64,000 nt of DNA. Source: Arenibacter antarcticus (GTDB lineage: Bacteria > Bacteroidota > Bacteroidia > Flavobacteriales > Flavobacteriaceae). Positions within the stretch are counted from its first letter, which is position 1; each line of letters opens with the position of its first letter. The translations under genes were made by a program, and so were the position numbers. The notes under the pieces were generated by a model. The model saw only the letters and a list, made by a program, of their open reading frames with translations, did no database searches and was not told the DNA's origin. Positions 39,149 to 48,149 of this stretch are shown one piece after another. The stretch spans positions 186,001 through 250,000 of the forward strand of contig NZ_CP166679.1 of assembly GCF_041320605.1 (NCBI RefSeq), given 5' to 3'.

Positions 39149-39281
39149 ATTATTTGCAAATGAAGTAGATTATGGAAATAATCCTTACATTATTACCGGT
39201 TTAAACATTTTAAACATTCCCCCTTTTTATATGAGACAAATCTAATAATCAAGAATCTTATTAACTAAAAAGCACCTAAGA

Positions 39282-40418
39282 ATGAAGACAAAAATAACAT
39301 CGGCCATGGTACTTCTTTGTATGTTCGGCAGCATCTATGCCCAGCAATATGCACTAGTAAGGGAGAATAATTTGTTTGGATATATCAACAAAGCAGGTGA
39401 GTATGCCATCTCTCCCCAATTTAAAAAAGCGGACAATTTCACCAATGAGCGTGCTGCCGCAAACAATGGGGACAAATGGGGATATATAAATCCAAAAGGA
39501 GAATGGGCCATTCAACCACAATACGATAATGTAAAGGAATTTAACTCTGGACTGGCACTGGTCAGTGCAGATAAACAGTGGCACTATATAAATACCGCGG
39601 GGGAAGTAGTGGCCACACCTACTTCTGATAAATATTACGATTTTAACTATGGCGTGGCCTTTTATAAAAATAACGACAAAATTGGCTTACTGGGAACCGA
39701 TGGAAAGTTGGTCATAGAGCCAACTTATGATGAAATTAAAGGATTTGTAGATGGTTACGCCAAAGCAAGACAGGGAGATCTTTGGGGGATGGTAGACACA
39801 AAAGGAGCAATTTATATTCCCATAGAAAACGAAGAAGTGGGCGACTATAACCGCAAAGGGGTTTGGGTGAAAAAAGAGGGCACATTTGGGATAATTACCA
39901 ACGGTACGTTCAACCCTGTGGAGAATGCAGAAAGGATTTGGGACTTTACGGACAAATCCGACCTCACCTATGCCAGGAGCAATAAGTTAATGGGCTTTAT
40001 CAACAATCAGGGAGAATGGGTTATTCCGCCAAAGTTTGATAAGGCGCGCGATTTTAGCCAAGGCCTAGCCCCCGTTTTCATGAATAAGAATTGGGGATTT
40101 ATCAACGAAAAGGGAGAACAAATAATAGATTTTAAATTTAAGGATGCCGAAGTATTTGGTGCTAACGGACTGGCACCAGCAAAAGATAAAAAATGGGGCT
40201 TTATAGATAAAACTGGGAAATGGGCCATTCAACCTGACTACGATATTACCGCCGGATTGTCCTTTGATATGTTTAAAAAGAATGTCGAAAAAGGTTTTAT
40301 TGATGGACTGGCCCGCGTAAAACATAAAAAGGGTTGGGGGTTTTTAAATAAAAAAGGCGAAGTATTGGGTGATAAATGGTATCAGAATGCAGAGCTATTT
40401 GATGACGTAAAGGAATAA
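39282..40418 (+). CDS. Exported WG-repeat protein
   Basis: The 378-residue protein has a signal peptide (MLLCMFGSIYAQ) followed by about nine WG repeats of roughly 35-40 residues. Examples are DKWGYINPKGEWAIQPQYD, LMGFINNQGEWVIPPKFD and KKWGFIDKTGKWAIQPDYD. WG repeats form beta-rich modules of unknown function, common in Bacteroidota. It is probably periplasmic or on the surface. It sits between the ammonia-lyase and FabG genes with a 133-bp leader, so it may be in the pigment operon, though nothing in the protein points to pigment synthesis. Confidence 0.85.
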   Translation: MKTKITSAMVLLCMFGSIYAQQYALVRENNLFGYINKAGEYAISPQFKKADNFTNERAAANNGDKWGYINPKGEWAIQPQYDNVKEFNSGLALVSADKQWHYINTAGEVVATPTSDKYYDFNYGVAFYKNNDKIGLLGTDGKLVIEPTYDEIKGFVDGYAKARQGDLWGMVDTKGAIYIPIENEEVGDYNRKGVWVKKEGTFGIITNGTFNPVENAERIWDFTDKSDLTYARSNKLMGFINNQGEWVIPPKFDKARDFSQGLAPVFMNKNWGFINEKGEQIIDFKFKDAEVFGANGLAPAKDKKWGFIDKTGKWAIQPDYDITAGLSFDMFKKNVEKGFIDGLARVKHKKGWGFLNKKGEVLGDKWYQNAELFDDVKE

Positions 40419-40436
40419 ATAATACTAATTTTATAA

Positions 40437-41180
40437 ATGAAGGAAAAACAGAAGTTTGCACTGGTAACCGGAGGATCTAGAGGGATAGGAAAAGCCATAT
40501 GCATACAACTTGCAAAAGATACCGATTATAAAATATTAATCAATTATCAGGGCAATGAAGCTGCAGCCTTGGATACCTTACAAGAAATCCATAAAATTGG
40601 GGGAACTGCGGAACTTGTACAATTTAATGTTGGCGATGCAGCGGACGTGCAAACCAAACTGGACGCATGGCACAACAATAATAAGGAGGCAATCATAGAG
40701 GTTATCGTAAACAATGCCGGTATTACAAAAGATGGATTGTTTATGTGGATGAAACCCGAAGATTGGAATAGCGTGATAAATACCAGTCTAAACGGATTTT
40801 TTAATGTCACCAATCATCTGATTCAAAAATTATTGGTTCACAAATATGGAAGGATCATTAATATGGTATCAGTTTCCGGCCTAAAGGGCACTCCGGGACA
40901 AACCAATTATTCTGCCGCAAAGGGAGGTATAATTGCCGCAACTAAAGCCTTGGCACAGGAAATTGCGAAAAGGAATATTACGGTTAATGCGGTAGCACCC
41001 GGATTCATTAGAACGGACATGACTGGAGAACTGGACGAAAAGGAATTTAAAAAAATGATCCCGAGCAACCGTTTTGGTGAAGCCGAGGAAGTTGCCCATT
41101 TGGTTTCGTTTTTAGCTTCCAAGAACGCGTCGTATATTACCGGGGAAGTCATAAATATTAACGGAGGAATTTATTCTTAA
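40437..41180 (+). CDS. 3-oxoacyl-ACP reductase (FabG-like SDR)
   Basis: This 247-residue short-chain dehydrogenase has the nucleotide-binding motif TGGSRGIGKA, NNAG followed by ITKDG, the catalytic serine in NMVSVSG, the Tyr-x-x-x-Lys pair in YSAAKGG, and the FabG-like ending ITGEVININGGIYS. It would reduce 3-ketoacyl-ACP intermediates with NADPH. In the pigment cluster it should provide the ketoreduction step of polyene elongation. The next ketosynthase gene starts 16 bp downstream. The housekeeping FabG is presumably elsewhere in the genome. Confidence 0.9.
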   Translation: MKEKQKFALVTGGSRGIGKAICIQLAKDTDYKILINYQGNEAAALDTLQEIHKIGGTAELVQFNVGDAADVQTKLDAWHNNNKEAIIEVIVNNAGITKDGLFMWMKPEDWNSVINTSLNGFFNVTNHLIQKLLVHKYGRIINMVSVSGLKGTPGQTNYSAAKGGIIAATKALAQEIAKRNITVNAVAPGFIRTDMTGELDEKEFKKMIPSNRFGEAEEVAHLVSFLASKNASYITGEVININGGIYS

Positions 41181-41196
41181 ATACAGAAAGAGGAGC

Positions 41197-42420
41197 ATGA
41201 GCAGGGTGGTAATTACAGGAATGGGAATTTATTCTTGTTTGGGGAAAAACTTGGCCGAAGTTAAGGAGTCCCTTTACAATGGAACTTCAGGAATAATAGT
41301 TGATGAAAAAAGAAAAGAATTTGGATTTAGATCCTGTTTAACGGGTATGGTAGAAGAGCCAAACCTAAAGGAACTATTATCCCGAAGGCAACGATTAAGT
41401 ATGGGAGAAGAGGGTGCCTATGCCTATGTAGCCACCTTAGAGGCCTTAAAAAACGCAGGAATAACGCAGGAATTTCTGGACAATAATGAGGTTGGCGTAC
41501 TTTACGGGAACGATAGTACTGCCAAATCAGTTATAGAGTCCATAGACAAGTTAAGGGATAAAAAAGATACTACCTTGGTAGGTTCTGGTGCCATATTTAA
41601 GTCCATGAACTCATCGGTAACCATGAATTTATCTACTATCTTTAGGTTAACGGGGATAAACTTCACCGTTAGTGCCGCCTGTGCAAGTGGATCACATGCT
41701 ATTGGCATAGCCTATCAACTGATTAAAAGTGGGCTACAAGATTGTATTATCTGTGGCGGGGCCCAAGAAATTAATGAACTGGCCATGGGCAGTTTTGACG
41801 GCCTTGGCGTATTTTCAGTAAACGACAAGGATCCAAGGATGGCTTCACGTCCTTTTGATAAAAACAGGGATGGACTTGTCCCTAGTGGGGGTGCAGCATC
41901 ATTAATTGTCGAGAGTTATGAATCTGCAATAAAAAGAAACGCCCCTATTTTAGGGGAAATTATAGGATATGGATTTTCCTCCAATGGCGATCATATTTCA
42001 ACTCCCAACGTGGATGGTCCTACCAAAGCGATGAAAAAAGCAATAAACCAAGCCAACATAAAAACCAGTGAGATAGATTACGTAAACGCCCATGCAACCT
42101 CTACCCCAGTAGGCGATGCCAATGAAGCAAAGGCGATTTATGAGGTTTTTGGGGAAAACGGACCCTATGTTAGTTCTACCAAATCCATGACCGGACATGA
42201 ATGCTGGATGGCTGGTGCTAGTGAAATTGTATATTCAATGCTGATGATGGAGCATTCCTTCATTGCACCAAATATAAATCTGGAAAATCCAGACGATGAT
42301 GCCGCCAAATTAAATCTAGTAAGAAAAACACTAGATAAAAAAATTGATGTATTTTTGTCCAATTCATTTGGATTTGGAGGTACAAATTCAGCTTTGTTAA
42401 TCAAAAAAGTGCAAGAATAA
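41197..42420 (+). CDS. Beta-ketoacyl-ACP synthase (KAS I/II type), catalytically complete
   Basis: The 407-residue ketosynthase has the full Cys-His-His triad: C162 in AACASGS, H299 in NAHATSTP and H334 in STKSMTGHE. It would extend acyl chains by decarboxylative condensation with malonyl-ACP. It is followed 2 bp later by an acyl carrier protein gene, which suggests the two work together. It is one of three ketosynthases of this type with an intact active site in the cluster, so they may act on different chains, the polyene or the alkyl chains of the dialkylresorcinol. Confidence 0.9.
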   Translation: MSRVVITGMGIYSCLGKNLAEVKESLYNGTSGIIVDEKRKEFGFRSCLTGMVEEPNLKELLSRRQRLSMGEEGAYAYVATLEALKNAGITQEFLDNNEVGVLYGNDSTAKSVIESIDKLRDKKDTTLVGSGAIFKSMNSSVTMNLSTIFRLTGINFTVSAACASGSHAIGIAYQLIKSGLQDCIICGGAQEINELAMGSFDGLGVFSVNDKDPRMASRPFDKNRDGLVPSGGAASLIVESYESAIKRNAPILGEIIGYGFSSNGDHISTPNVDGPTKAMKKAINQANIKTSEIDYVNAHATSTPVGDANEAKAIYEVFGENGPYVSSTKSMTGHECWMAGASEIVYSMLMMEHSFIAPNINLENPDDDAAKLNLVRKTLDKKIDVFLSNSFGFGGTNSALLIKKVQE

Positions 42421-42422
42421 GT

Positions 42423-42665
42423 ATGGATAAAGAAGTGATTATTGAGAAAATAAACGACTTTCTTATAGATGAATTCGAAGTAGATTCGGACGATATCTCA
42501 CCTATGGCCAATTTAAAGAAAACCCTTGAATTGGACAGCTTGGATTTTGTTGATTTAGTAGTAGCCATCGAATCTAACTTTGGTGTTAAATTAATGGGGG
42601 AAGACTTCGTTGATATTGTTACACTTCAAGATTTCTATGATCTGATAGAGCAAAAATTAATTTAA
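42423..42665 (+). CDS. Acyl carrier protein
   Basis: This 80-residue carrier protein has the phosphopantetheine attachment serine in LELDSLDFVDLVVAIE. It is acidic, helical and of normal length. It lies directly after a ketosynthase and before an LpxL-like acyltransferase, so it probably carries a pigment acyl intermediate. A second carrier protein is encoded at 52339. No phosphopantetheinyl transferase is in the window. Confidence 0.95.
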   Translation: MDKEVIIEKINDFLIDEFEVDSDDISPMANLKKTLELDSLDFVDLVVAIESNFGVKLMGEDFVDIVTLQDFYDLIEQKLI

Positions 42666-42681
42666 AATAATATCCTAAAAA

Positions 42682-43572
42682 ATGGCTAATCAATGGAAAG
42701 GAAAATCCAGAGGTTCTGTTTTAGGATATAAGATTTTTGTTTTTTGTATTAAAAATTTCGGGATAAGGTCCGCCTATTTTATCCTGTATTTTGTAGCATT
42801 TTATTTTTGTTTTTTCTCTCCAAAAAGCACTACATCTAGCTATTATTATTTCCGAAAAAGACTTGACTACAGTATTTTCAAGAGCATCCTTTCCATTTAT
42901 AAAAGCTATTATGTTTTTGGGCAGACCATATTGGACAAAGTAGCTATTTCCTCTGGACTCCGGGACAAGTTTACCTATCATTTTGACGGTGTGGAAAATT
43001 TGCAACAAACTTTGACGGACAAAAAAGGGGGCATTTTAATCAGCGCACATTTAGGAAACTTTGAAATTGCCGAATTTTTTCTGGATGAATTGGATGGGAA
43101 TTCCAACATCCACCTCCTCACCACCGACGCCGAACATAAGGCCATCAAAGAATACCTATCCCGGTACACCAGAAAATCCAAGACTAAATTTATTATTCTC
43201 AAGGATGATCTTTCCCATATCTTTGAAATGAACGCCGCTTTGGCCAATAACCAGATCGTTTGTATGACGGGGGATCGTTATGCCCAATCAGCAAAACAAT
43301 TGACCGCCCCAATTTTGGGAAAGGAAGCCCAATTCCCTGCCGGACCCTTTTTATTGGGATCTAGATTTCAGGTGCCTGTCCTTTTTGTATATGTGATGAA
43401 AGAAACCAATTCCCATTATCATTTATATGCTAGAAAGGCTAATTTTAAACACCGGGATGCCCAAGGTCTATTACAAAATTATGTGAGCAGTATGGAGTGG
43501 ATAATTAAGCAATATCCCTTACAATGGTTCAATTATTTCGATTTTTGGAATTCCAAACCAGCACCTAAATAG
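42682..43572 (+). CDS. LpxL/HtrB-like acyltransferase
   Basis: The 296-residue protein belongs to the lipid A lauroyl/myristoyl acyltransferase family. An N-terminal membrane segment (about residues 29-46) is followed by the H-x4-E-type site ISAHLGNFEIAEFF and the later GDRYAQ and FPAGPFLLGSRFQVPVLFVYV regions. It uses acyl-ACP donors and would act at the inner membrane. In a flexirubin-type cluster it could move a finished polyene or alkyl acyl group from ACP to its acceptor. Whether it makes the ester between polyene acid and resorcinol, or another transfer, cannot be told from sequence. Confidence 0.8.
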   Translation: MANQWKGKSRGSVLGYKIFVFCIKNFGIRSAYFILYFVAFYFCFFSPKSTTSSYYYFRKRLDYSIFKSILSIYKSYYVFGQTILDKVAISSGLRDKFTYHFDGVENLQQTLTDKKGGILISAHLGNFEIAEFFLDELDGNSNIHLLTTDAEHKAIKEYLSRYTRKSKTKFIILKDDLSHIFEMNAALANNQIVCMTGDRYAQSAKQLTAPILGKEAQFPAGPFLLGSRFQVPVLFVYVMKETNSHYHLYARKANFKHRDAQGLLQNYVSSMEWIIKQYPLQWFNYFDFWNSKPAPK

Positions 43573-43694
43573 TAAAACAAACCCTTAGTTAACCAAGTTT
43601 TAACCTGCTAATCTGAACCTTTCCCATCTACCTATATTTTCGTTAAGAAATGGCAGTCGGGATACCAATAGAACGCATGAATGAACATATCCCT

Positions 43695-44621
43695 ATGAAA
43701 GAAGTTCTTGTTATTTACTATTCCCAATCCGGACAATTGTGGGACATCGCCCAAAACCTGGTTGCTACTTTGGACAAGCAAAAGGTGAACATTACCTACT
43801 ATCGTATCAGACCAGAGAAGGATTTCGATTTCCCTTGGACACAGGCAGATTTCTACGATGCATTTCCAGAGACCTTCCTACAACTGTCATGCGCCTTACA
43901 TCCGCCGGAAGAAAAAATATTAGAAAAAAAATACGACCTCGTTATTTTAGGGTATCAAGTTTGGTATTTAACTCCTTCAATTCCAATAAATTCGTTTTTA
44001 ACCTCCAGTTTCGCCAAGCAATTATTAAACAATACTCCCGTAGTAACCGTTATTGCTTGTCGTAATATGTGGCTAATGGCACAGGAAAAAATGAAACGTC
44101 TTTTGTTGGATTGTAATGCAAAATTGGTAGGAAATATAGCTTTGGTAGACCGACATATAAATCACATCAGCGTAATTACCATTGTACATTGGATGATGGG
44201 AGGAAAAAAAACCAAGTACTTGGGGATATTCCCAAAACCAGGGGTATCTGAAGCAGATATCCAAGGTTCCGCCAAATTTGGGGTTCCCATCAATAAAGCC
44301 TTACTGTCTAACTCCTACGGAGATTTGCAGAACGAGTTGTTAAAACTGGATGCGGTTCATATAAAACCACTTCTAATTCAGACCGATAAGAGAGGAAATA
44401 TTTTGTTCACTAAATGGGCCAATCTTATTATAAAGAGTGGAGCTTCCGAAAATGGAAAACGTAAAAAATTACTGGTATTGTTCAAATATTATTTGTTATT
44501 TGCGATTTGGGCTATAGCTCCACTAGTTTTTATTGTATTTTTAATAACTTATATCCCCAGGTATAAGACCATAAAAAGAGAGAAAGAATATTATTCATCA
44601 GTTCGTTTAAAGAATAATTAA
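43695..44621 (+). CDS. darA: DarA-like dialkylresorcinol aromatase (flavodoxin-fold oxidoreductase)
   Basis: The N-terminus EVLVIYYSQSGQLWDIAQNL is a flavodoxin-type FMN phosphate-binding loop. LVILGYQVWYLTPSIPINSFL and VVTVIACRNMW follow the same fold, and a hydrophobic segment near the end (ALAPLVFIVFLI-like, about residues 275-298) may anchor it to the membrane. DarA proteins pair with DarB and oxidise the cyclohexanedione made by DarB to the aromatic resorcinol. I chose the ATG at 43695 because the flavodoxin strand starts there, but ATGs at 43650 and 43677 are possible. The stop codon overlaps the darB start. Confidence 0.8.
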   Translation: MKEVLVIYYSQSGQLWDIAQNLVATLDKQKVNITYYRIRPEKDFDFPWTQADFYDAFPETFLQLSCALHPPEEKILEKKYDLVILGYQVWYLTPSIPINSFLTSSFAKQLLNNTPVVTVIACRNMWLMAQEKMKRLLLDCNAKLVGNIALVDRHINHISVITIVHWMMGGKKTKYLGIFPKPGVSEADIQGSAKFGVPINKALLSNSYGDLQNELLKLDAVHIKPLLIQTDKRGNILFTKWANLIIKSGASENGKRKKLLVLFKYYLLFAIWAIAPLVFIVFLITYIPRYKTIKREKEYYSSVRLKNN

Positions 44622-45751
44622 TGAAAGACGTTTACATTACCAGAATAGCCACGTTCTTACCAAATAAGCCAATTGATAATGATCAGATGGAAGAAAAACT
44701 CGGAATAATCAATGGTAAAAATTCCAAGGCTAGGCGTATTGTATTGCGCAATAATCAAATAAAGACTCGGTATTACGCCATAGATGACGACGGGAATATT
44801 ACCCATAACAATGCCCAATTGACCAAGGAGGCCATAGAGCGTTTATGCGATGAGAGCTTTACCACCAAAGACATTGCAATCTTATCTTGTGGTACTAGTA
44901 GCCCAGATCAAATATTGCCTTCTCATGCGGCAATGGTCCACGGTTTTTTAAAGAACGGCAATCTGGAAATCAACTCGCCTTCAGGGGCCTGTTGTTCGGG
45001 AATGAACGCCTTGAAGTACGGTTATATGGCCATTAAAGCGGGAGAAGCGCCCAATGCCGTATGTACCGGATCTGAAAGGACCTCTACCTGGATGAAATCC
45101 GAAATTTTCGAGAATGAAGTGGAACATTTAAAAGAATTGGAAGACAATCCTATTCTTGCCTTTAACAAGGAGTTTTTACGTTGGATGCTTTCTGATGGGG
45201 CAGCTGCCGTACTATTGGAGAGCGAACCCAAAGGGGCCGCCTTAAAAATAGAGTGGATGGAAGGGTATTCCTATGCTTACGAAATGGAGACCTGTATGTA
45301 TGCCGGGGGCGATAAATTGGAAAATGGTCATCTAAAACCATGGAGCGAATATCCCGCTGAGGAATGGGGCAAGCGATCTCTTTTCGCTATGAAACAGGAC
45401 GTTAAATTATTGGGTGAAAATATTCTCGTAAAAGGGGTGGATAGCCTTAAATTGGCCATGAAAAAACACAAAATCACCACCGAAGATTTTGATTATTACC
45501 TCCCACATATCTCCTCCTATTATTTTAAGGAACAATTGTATGGAGAATTAAAAAAACAAGGGGTAGAAATTCCTTGGGAGAAGTGGTTTATGAATTTGAG
45601 TAAAGTAGGGAATGTTGGTGCAGCCTCCATTTTTATAATGTTAGAAGAACTAGTAGCTTCGGGGAAATTACAAACAGGAGACAAAATATTATTACATGTC
45701 CCCGAGAGCGCAAGATTTTCTTACGCCTATGCTTACCTAACGGTCTGTTAA
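44621..45751 (+). CDS. darB: DarB-like ketosynthase (dialkylresorcinol condensing, KAS III-like)
   Basis: The 376-residue protein is a thiolase-fold condensing enzyme like FabH. The triad is C125 in GACCSG, H296 in LPHISS and N331 in GNVGAAS. DarB condenses two acyl thioesters to a 1,3-cyclohexanedione, which DarA aromatises to a 2,5-dialkylresorcinol, the head group of flexirubins. The start codon overlaps the darA stop by one base and the next gene begins at the base after its stop, so the genes are translationally coupled. This darAB pair is the strongest sign that the cluster makes flexirubin and not a simple aryl polyene. Confidence 0.9.
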   Translation: MKDVYITRIATFLPNKPIDNDQMEEKLGIINGKNSKARRIVLRNNQIKTRYYAIDDDGNITHNNAQLTKEAIERLCDESFTTKDIAILSCGTSSPDQILPSHAAMVHGFLKNGNLEINSPSGACCSGMNALKYGYMAIKAGEAPNAVCTGSERTSTWMKSEIFENEVEHLKELEDNPILAFNKEFLRWMLSDGAAAVLLESEPKGAALKIEWMEGYSYAYEMETCMYAGGDKLENGHLKPWSEYPAEEWGKRSLFAMKQDVKLLGENILVKGVDSLKLAMKKHKITTEDFDYYLPHISSYYFKEQLYGELKKQGVEIPWEKWFMNLSKVGNVGAASIFIMLEELVASGKLQTGDKILLHVPESARFSYAYAYLTVC

Positions 45752-46189
45752 ATGAATCTACTGAACAAAACAATTCAGGAAAAAAGTGTGATCGAAAACC
45801 TTATTCCGCAGAAATATCCCTTTATAATGGTAGATAAACTACACCATTATTCTGAAACGCAAGTAATTACAGGTCTTAAAGTTCTGGCTACAAATATATT
45901 CGTAAAACATGGTGCTTTTATGGCTGCCGGTCTTATAGAACATATGGCACAGTCGGTTGCTTTGCACACCGGATATCAATTTTTCTTAAAAAATGAAGCG
46001 GCTCCAACAGGTTATATAGGAGCCATAAAAATGGCCAACATATTGGAGTTGCCAAAAATAGACCAGGAACTGACCACCACCGCAACCATTTTGCACGAAA
46101 TCCTAGGGGTAACCCTAGTACAGGTACAGGTAGAATGCAACGGTGCAATCATTGCCACCAGCGAACTAAAAACCGTATTGGCCAACTAA
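45752..46189 (+). CDS. Hotdog-fold 3-hydroxyacyl-ACP dehydratase (ApeI-like)
   Basis: This 145-residue protein resembles FabZ: IPQKYPFIMVDKL at the start, then GLIEHMAQSVALHTGYQ. It keeps a glutamate (E63) in the FabZ catalytic position, but the loop before it is four residues shorter than in FabZ, with a histidine at position 53. The same loop shape occurs in the next protein, which lacks the histidine. They may form a dehydratase pair like ApeI and ApeP of aryl polyene pathways. It would remove water from 3-hydroxyacyl-ACP during polyene building. Confidence 0.75.
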   Translation: MNLLNKTIQEKSVIENLIPQKYPFIMVDKLHHYSETQVITGLKVLATNIFVKHGAFMAAGLIEHMAQSVALHTGYQFFLKNEAAPTGYIGAIKMANILELPKIDQELTTTATILHEILGVTLVQVQVECNGAIIATSELKTVLAN

Positions 46190-46194
46190 ACTAA

Positions 46195-46650
46195 TTGAAG
46201 GCGACCCGTAAATATATAGATATCAGTAAATTTTTGCCCCATAGAGCCCCCATGCTCATGGTCACAAAAATAATTGCTATAGATAAGGAAACGGTGACCA
46301 CAGAATTTAAGATCACCAAAGATTGTATTTTTGTAAATAACGATCGGTTATCCGAAACTGGAATTCTTGAAAATGCAGCTCAGGCATGTTCCTCCATTGT
46401 AGGGCAGAGCTTTTTTGAAGAAGACGACCTGGAAGGGGAAGGCAACACAATTATTGGTTTTATTAGCGGGATAAAAAAAGTCAGTATTTATAAATTGCCA
46501 TCGGTAAACGACACCCTGATCACCAAAGCGCAATTAATATCGCGTTTCGATTCGGATAGTTTTAGTCTGTGCACCATCGCTTGCAAAACCTATATAGATG
46601 AGGACATAATAGTAGACGCTACTATAAATTTCCTTATTCAGGAGGTATAG
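46195..46650 (+). CDS. Hotdog-fold dehydratase-like protein (ApeP-like), His replaced
   Basis: The 151-residue protein has the FabZ-type opening ISKFLPHRAPMLMVTKI and the helix TGILENAAQACSSIVGQ. The expected catalytic histidine is replaced by Asn49 while the glutamate (E59) is kept. It is probably a partner subunit to the dehydratase encoded 5 bp upstream and not an independent enzyme. The start is a TTG at 46195: there is no ATG before residue 20, inside the conserved APMLMV strand. The use of TTG may limit its translation. Confidence 0.7.
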   Translation: MKATRKYIDISKFLPHRAPMLMVTKIIAIDKETVTTEFKITKDCIFVNNDRLSETGILENAAQACSSIVGQSFFEEDDLEGEGNTIIGFISGIKKVSIYKLPSVNDTLITKAQLISRFDSDSFSLCTIACKTYIDEDIIVDATINFLIQEV

Positions 46651-46735
46651 CTGCAATAACAAAAAGGAAACACATTAATAATGCACACAAAGTTTGCCCA
46701 TTTGCAAGGGACCCAAAATTATAAACACCTAGGGG

Positions 46736-47137
46736 ATGAAGAAAAATGAGGTACCACAAGACAAAAGCAATTTGGAGTCTGCAAATTTCAGGGAATTGTG
46801 TTATGCTGTTGATGAAAATGGCGAATATACTACAGAACTCAGTACCGGATGGAACCCAAAAACCATCGCCTTGGACAATGCCATAGATGTTCTTAACGAG
46901 CGAATTGCTTTAGCCAAACAACGTGTTTTGGACCAAGAAACAAGTCCGTTGGAATATTATATGGAACTCTATAAAATGGACCTTCCCATACTATCGAGCT
47001 ATGTAGGCCTATGGCAATGGCGAGTAAAAAGACATTTTAAACCCAAGGTTTTTAAAAAATTAAATACCAAAATCTTACAAAAATATGCGGATGTATTCGA
47101 TATTTCCATCGAAGAACTCAAACGCATCGACCTCTGA
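46736..47137 (+). CDS. Small conserved protein of the pigment cluster, function unknown
   Basis: The 133-residue soluble protein has no signal peptide or membrane segment. It is mostly helical, with charged N-terminal residues and a C-terminal section WRVKRHFKPKVFKKLNTKILQKYADVFDISIEELKRIDL that resembles a DNA-binding or protein-binding helical bundle only loosely. I do not recognise a family. It is encoded 3 bp before the BtrH-like gene, so the two are probably translated from the same message and may act together. Confidence 0.65.
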   Translation: MKKNEVPQDKSNLESANFRELCYAVDENGEYTTELSTGWNPKTIALDNAIDVLNERIALAKQRVLDQETSPLEYYMELYKMDLPILSSYVGLWQWRVKRHFKPKVFKKLNTKILQKYADVFDISIEELKRIDL

Positions 47138-47140
47138 TAC

Positions 47141-48142
47141 ATGGAAATAGATTTTAAACACCAACAAGCTGCACACTGTGAAAATGGGGTGGTGGCCAAC
47201 CTAATGAACTACAACGGATTTAACATTAGTGAGCCCATGGTCTTTGGAATAGGATCTGGTCTCTTGTTCAGTTATATCCCTTTTTTAAAAGTTAACTACG
47301 CCCCCGTTGTTTCCTATAGGGCTTTGCCAGGAATAATCTTTAAAAGGTTTGCCAAGCGAGTAGGTATCAAGATAAAAAAAGAAAAATTTAGATCTGCCCA
47401 GACTGCCAAGGCCAGGTTGGATGAAAATCTGGAAAGGAACAATCCCGTTGGACTCCAAGTAGGGGTTTTTAACCTGCCCTATTTTCCAGATGAATACCGG
47501 TTTCATTTCAATGGCCATAACCTAGTCGTTTATGGTAAAAAGGATGGCAGGTACTTAATAAGTGACCCGGTTATGGAAACGACTACCTCCCTTTCTGAAA
47601 AGGAACTGGAGAAAGTCCGCTTCGCAAAGGGGGCCTTTGCCCCTAAAGGACATATTTATTACCCGATAGATTTTCCGAAAAAATTAGATTTGGAGAACGC
47701 AATCTTAAAAGGGATAAAACATACCTGTAGGGATATGCTGGCTCCTGTCCCTATAGTTGGCGTTAAAGGAATGAGGACTATTGCCAAGCTCATTCGCAAG
47801 TGGCCAAAATCTAAAGGAACAAAAACTGCCAACCATTATTTGGGACAGATTGTCCGTATGCAAGAAGAGATCGGGACTGGTGGAGGTGGCTTTAGATATA
47901 TTTATGCCGCCTTCCTGCAAGAGTCGGGCAAACTATTGGGAAATGATAAATTGTTGGAACGCTCCAAGGAAATGACACTTATTGGAGACCAATGGAGGGA
48001 TTTTGCGGTGGAGGCATCCCGTATCTATAAGAACAGGAGCAATACCAACCCCAGCGAGCAATACCATGAGGTAGCCTCCCAATTGGAAGCCTTAGCCAAC
48101 AGAGAAGAAGTCTTTTTCAAACAACTTAAAAAATCGATCTAA
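47141..48142 (+). CDS. BtrH-like protein (BtrH N-terminal plus DUF4872-type domain), putative acyl-ACP transferase
   Basis: This 333-residue protein has the papain-like BtrH N-terminal domain: Cys13 in the opening AAHCENG, H126 in FNGHNLVVYGKKDG and D142 in LISDPV, which could form a Cys-His-Asp site. The second half is helical and resembles DUF4872. In butirosin synthesis BtrH transfers an acyl group from an acyl carrier protein to the amine of the antibiotic. In a flexirubin-type cluster it is an attractive candidate for the step joining the polyene acid to the resorcinol, although this is an inference. The LpxL-like protein is the main alternative. Confidence 0.75.
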   Translation: MEIDFKHQQAAHCENGVVANLMNYNGFNISEPMVFGIGSGLLFSYIPFLKVNYAPVVSYRALPGIIFKRFAKRVGIKIKKEKFRSAQTAKARLDENLERNNPVGLQVGVFNLPYFPDEYRFHFNGHNLVVYGKKDGRYLISDPVMETTTSLSEKELEKVRFAKGAFAPKGHIYYPIDFPKKLDLENAILKGIKHTCRDMLAPVPIVGVKGMRTIAKLIRKWPKSKGTKTANHYLGQIVRMQEEIGTGGGGFRYIYAAFLQESGKLLGNDKLLERSKEMTLIGDQWRDFAVEASRIYKNRSNTNPSEQYHEVASQLEALANREEVFFKQLKKSI

Positions 48143-48149
48143 CACACAG

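Noticed and set aside
39168-39183. 6-bp hairpin GATTAT-GGAA-ATAATC before the WG-repeat gene
   Set aside because: The stem is short and AT-rich with no adjoining T-run, so it is not called a terminator or operator.
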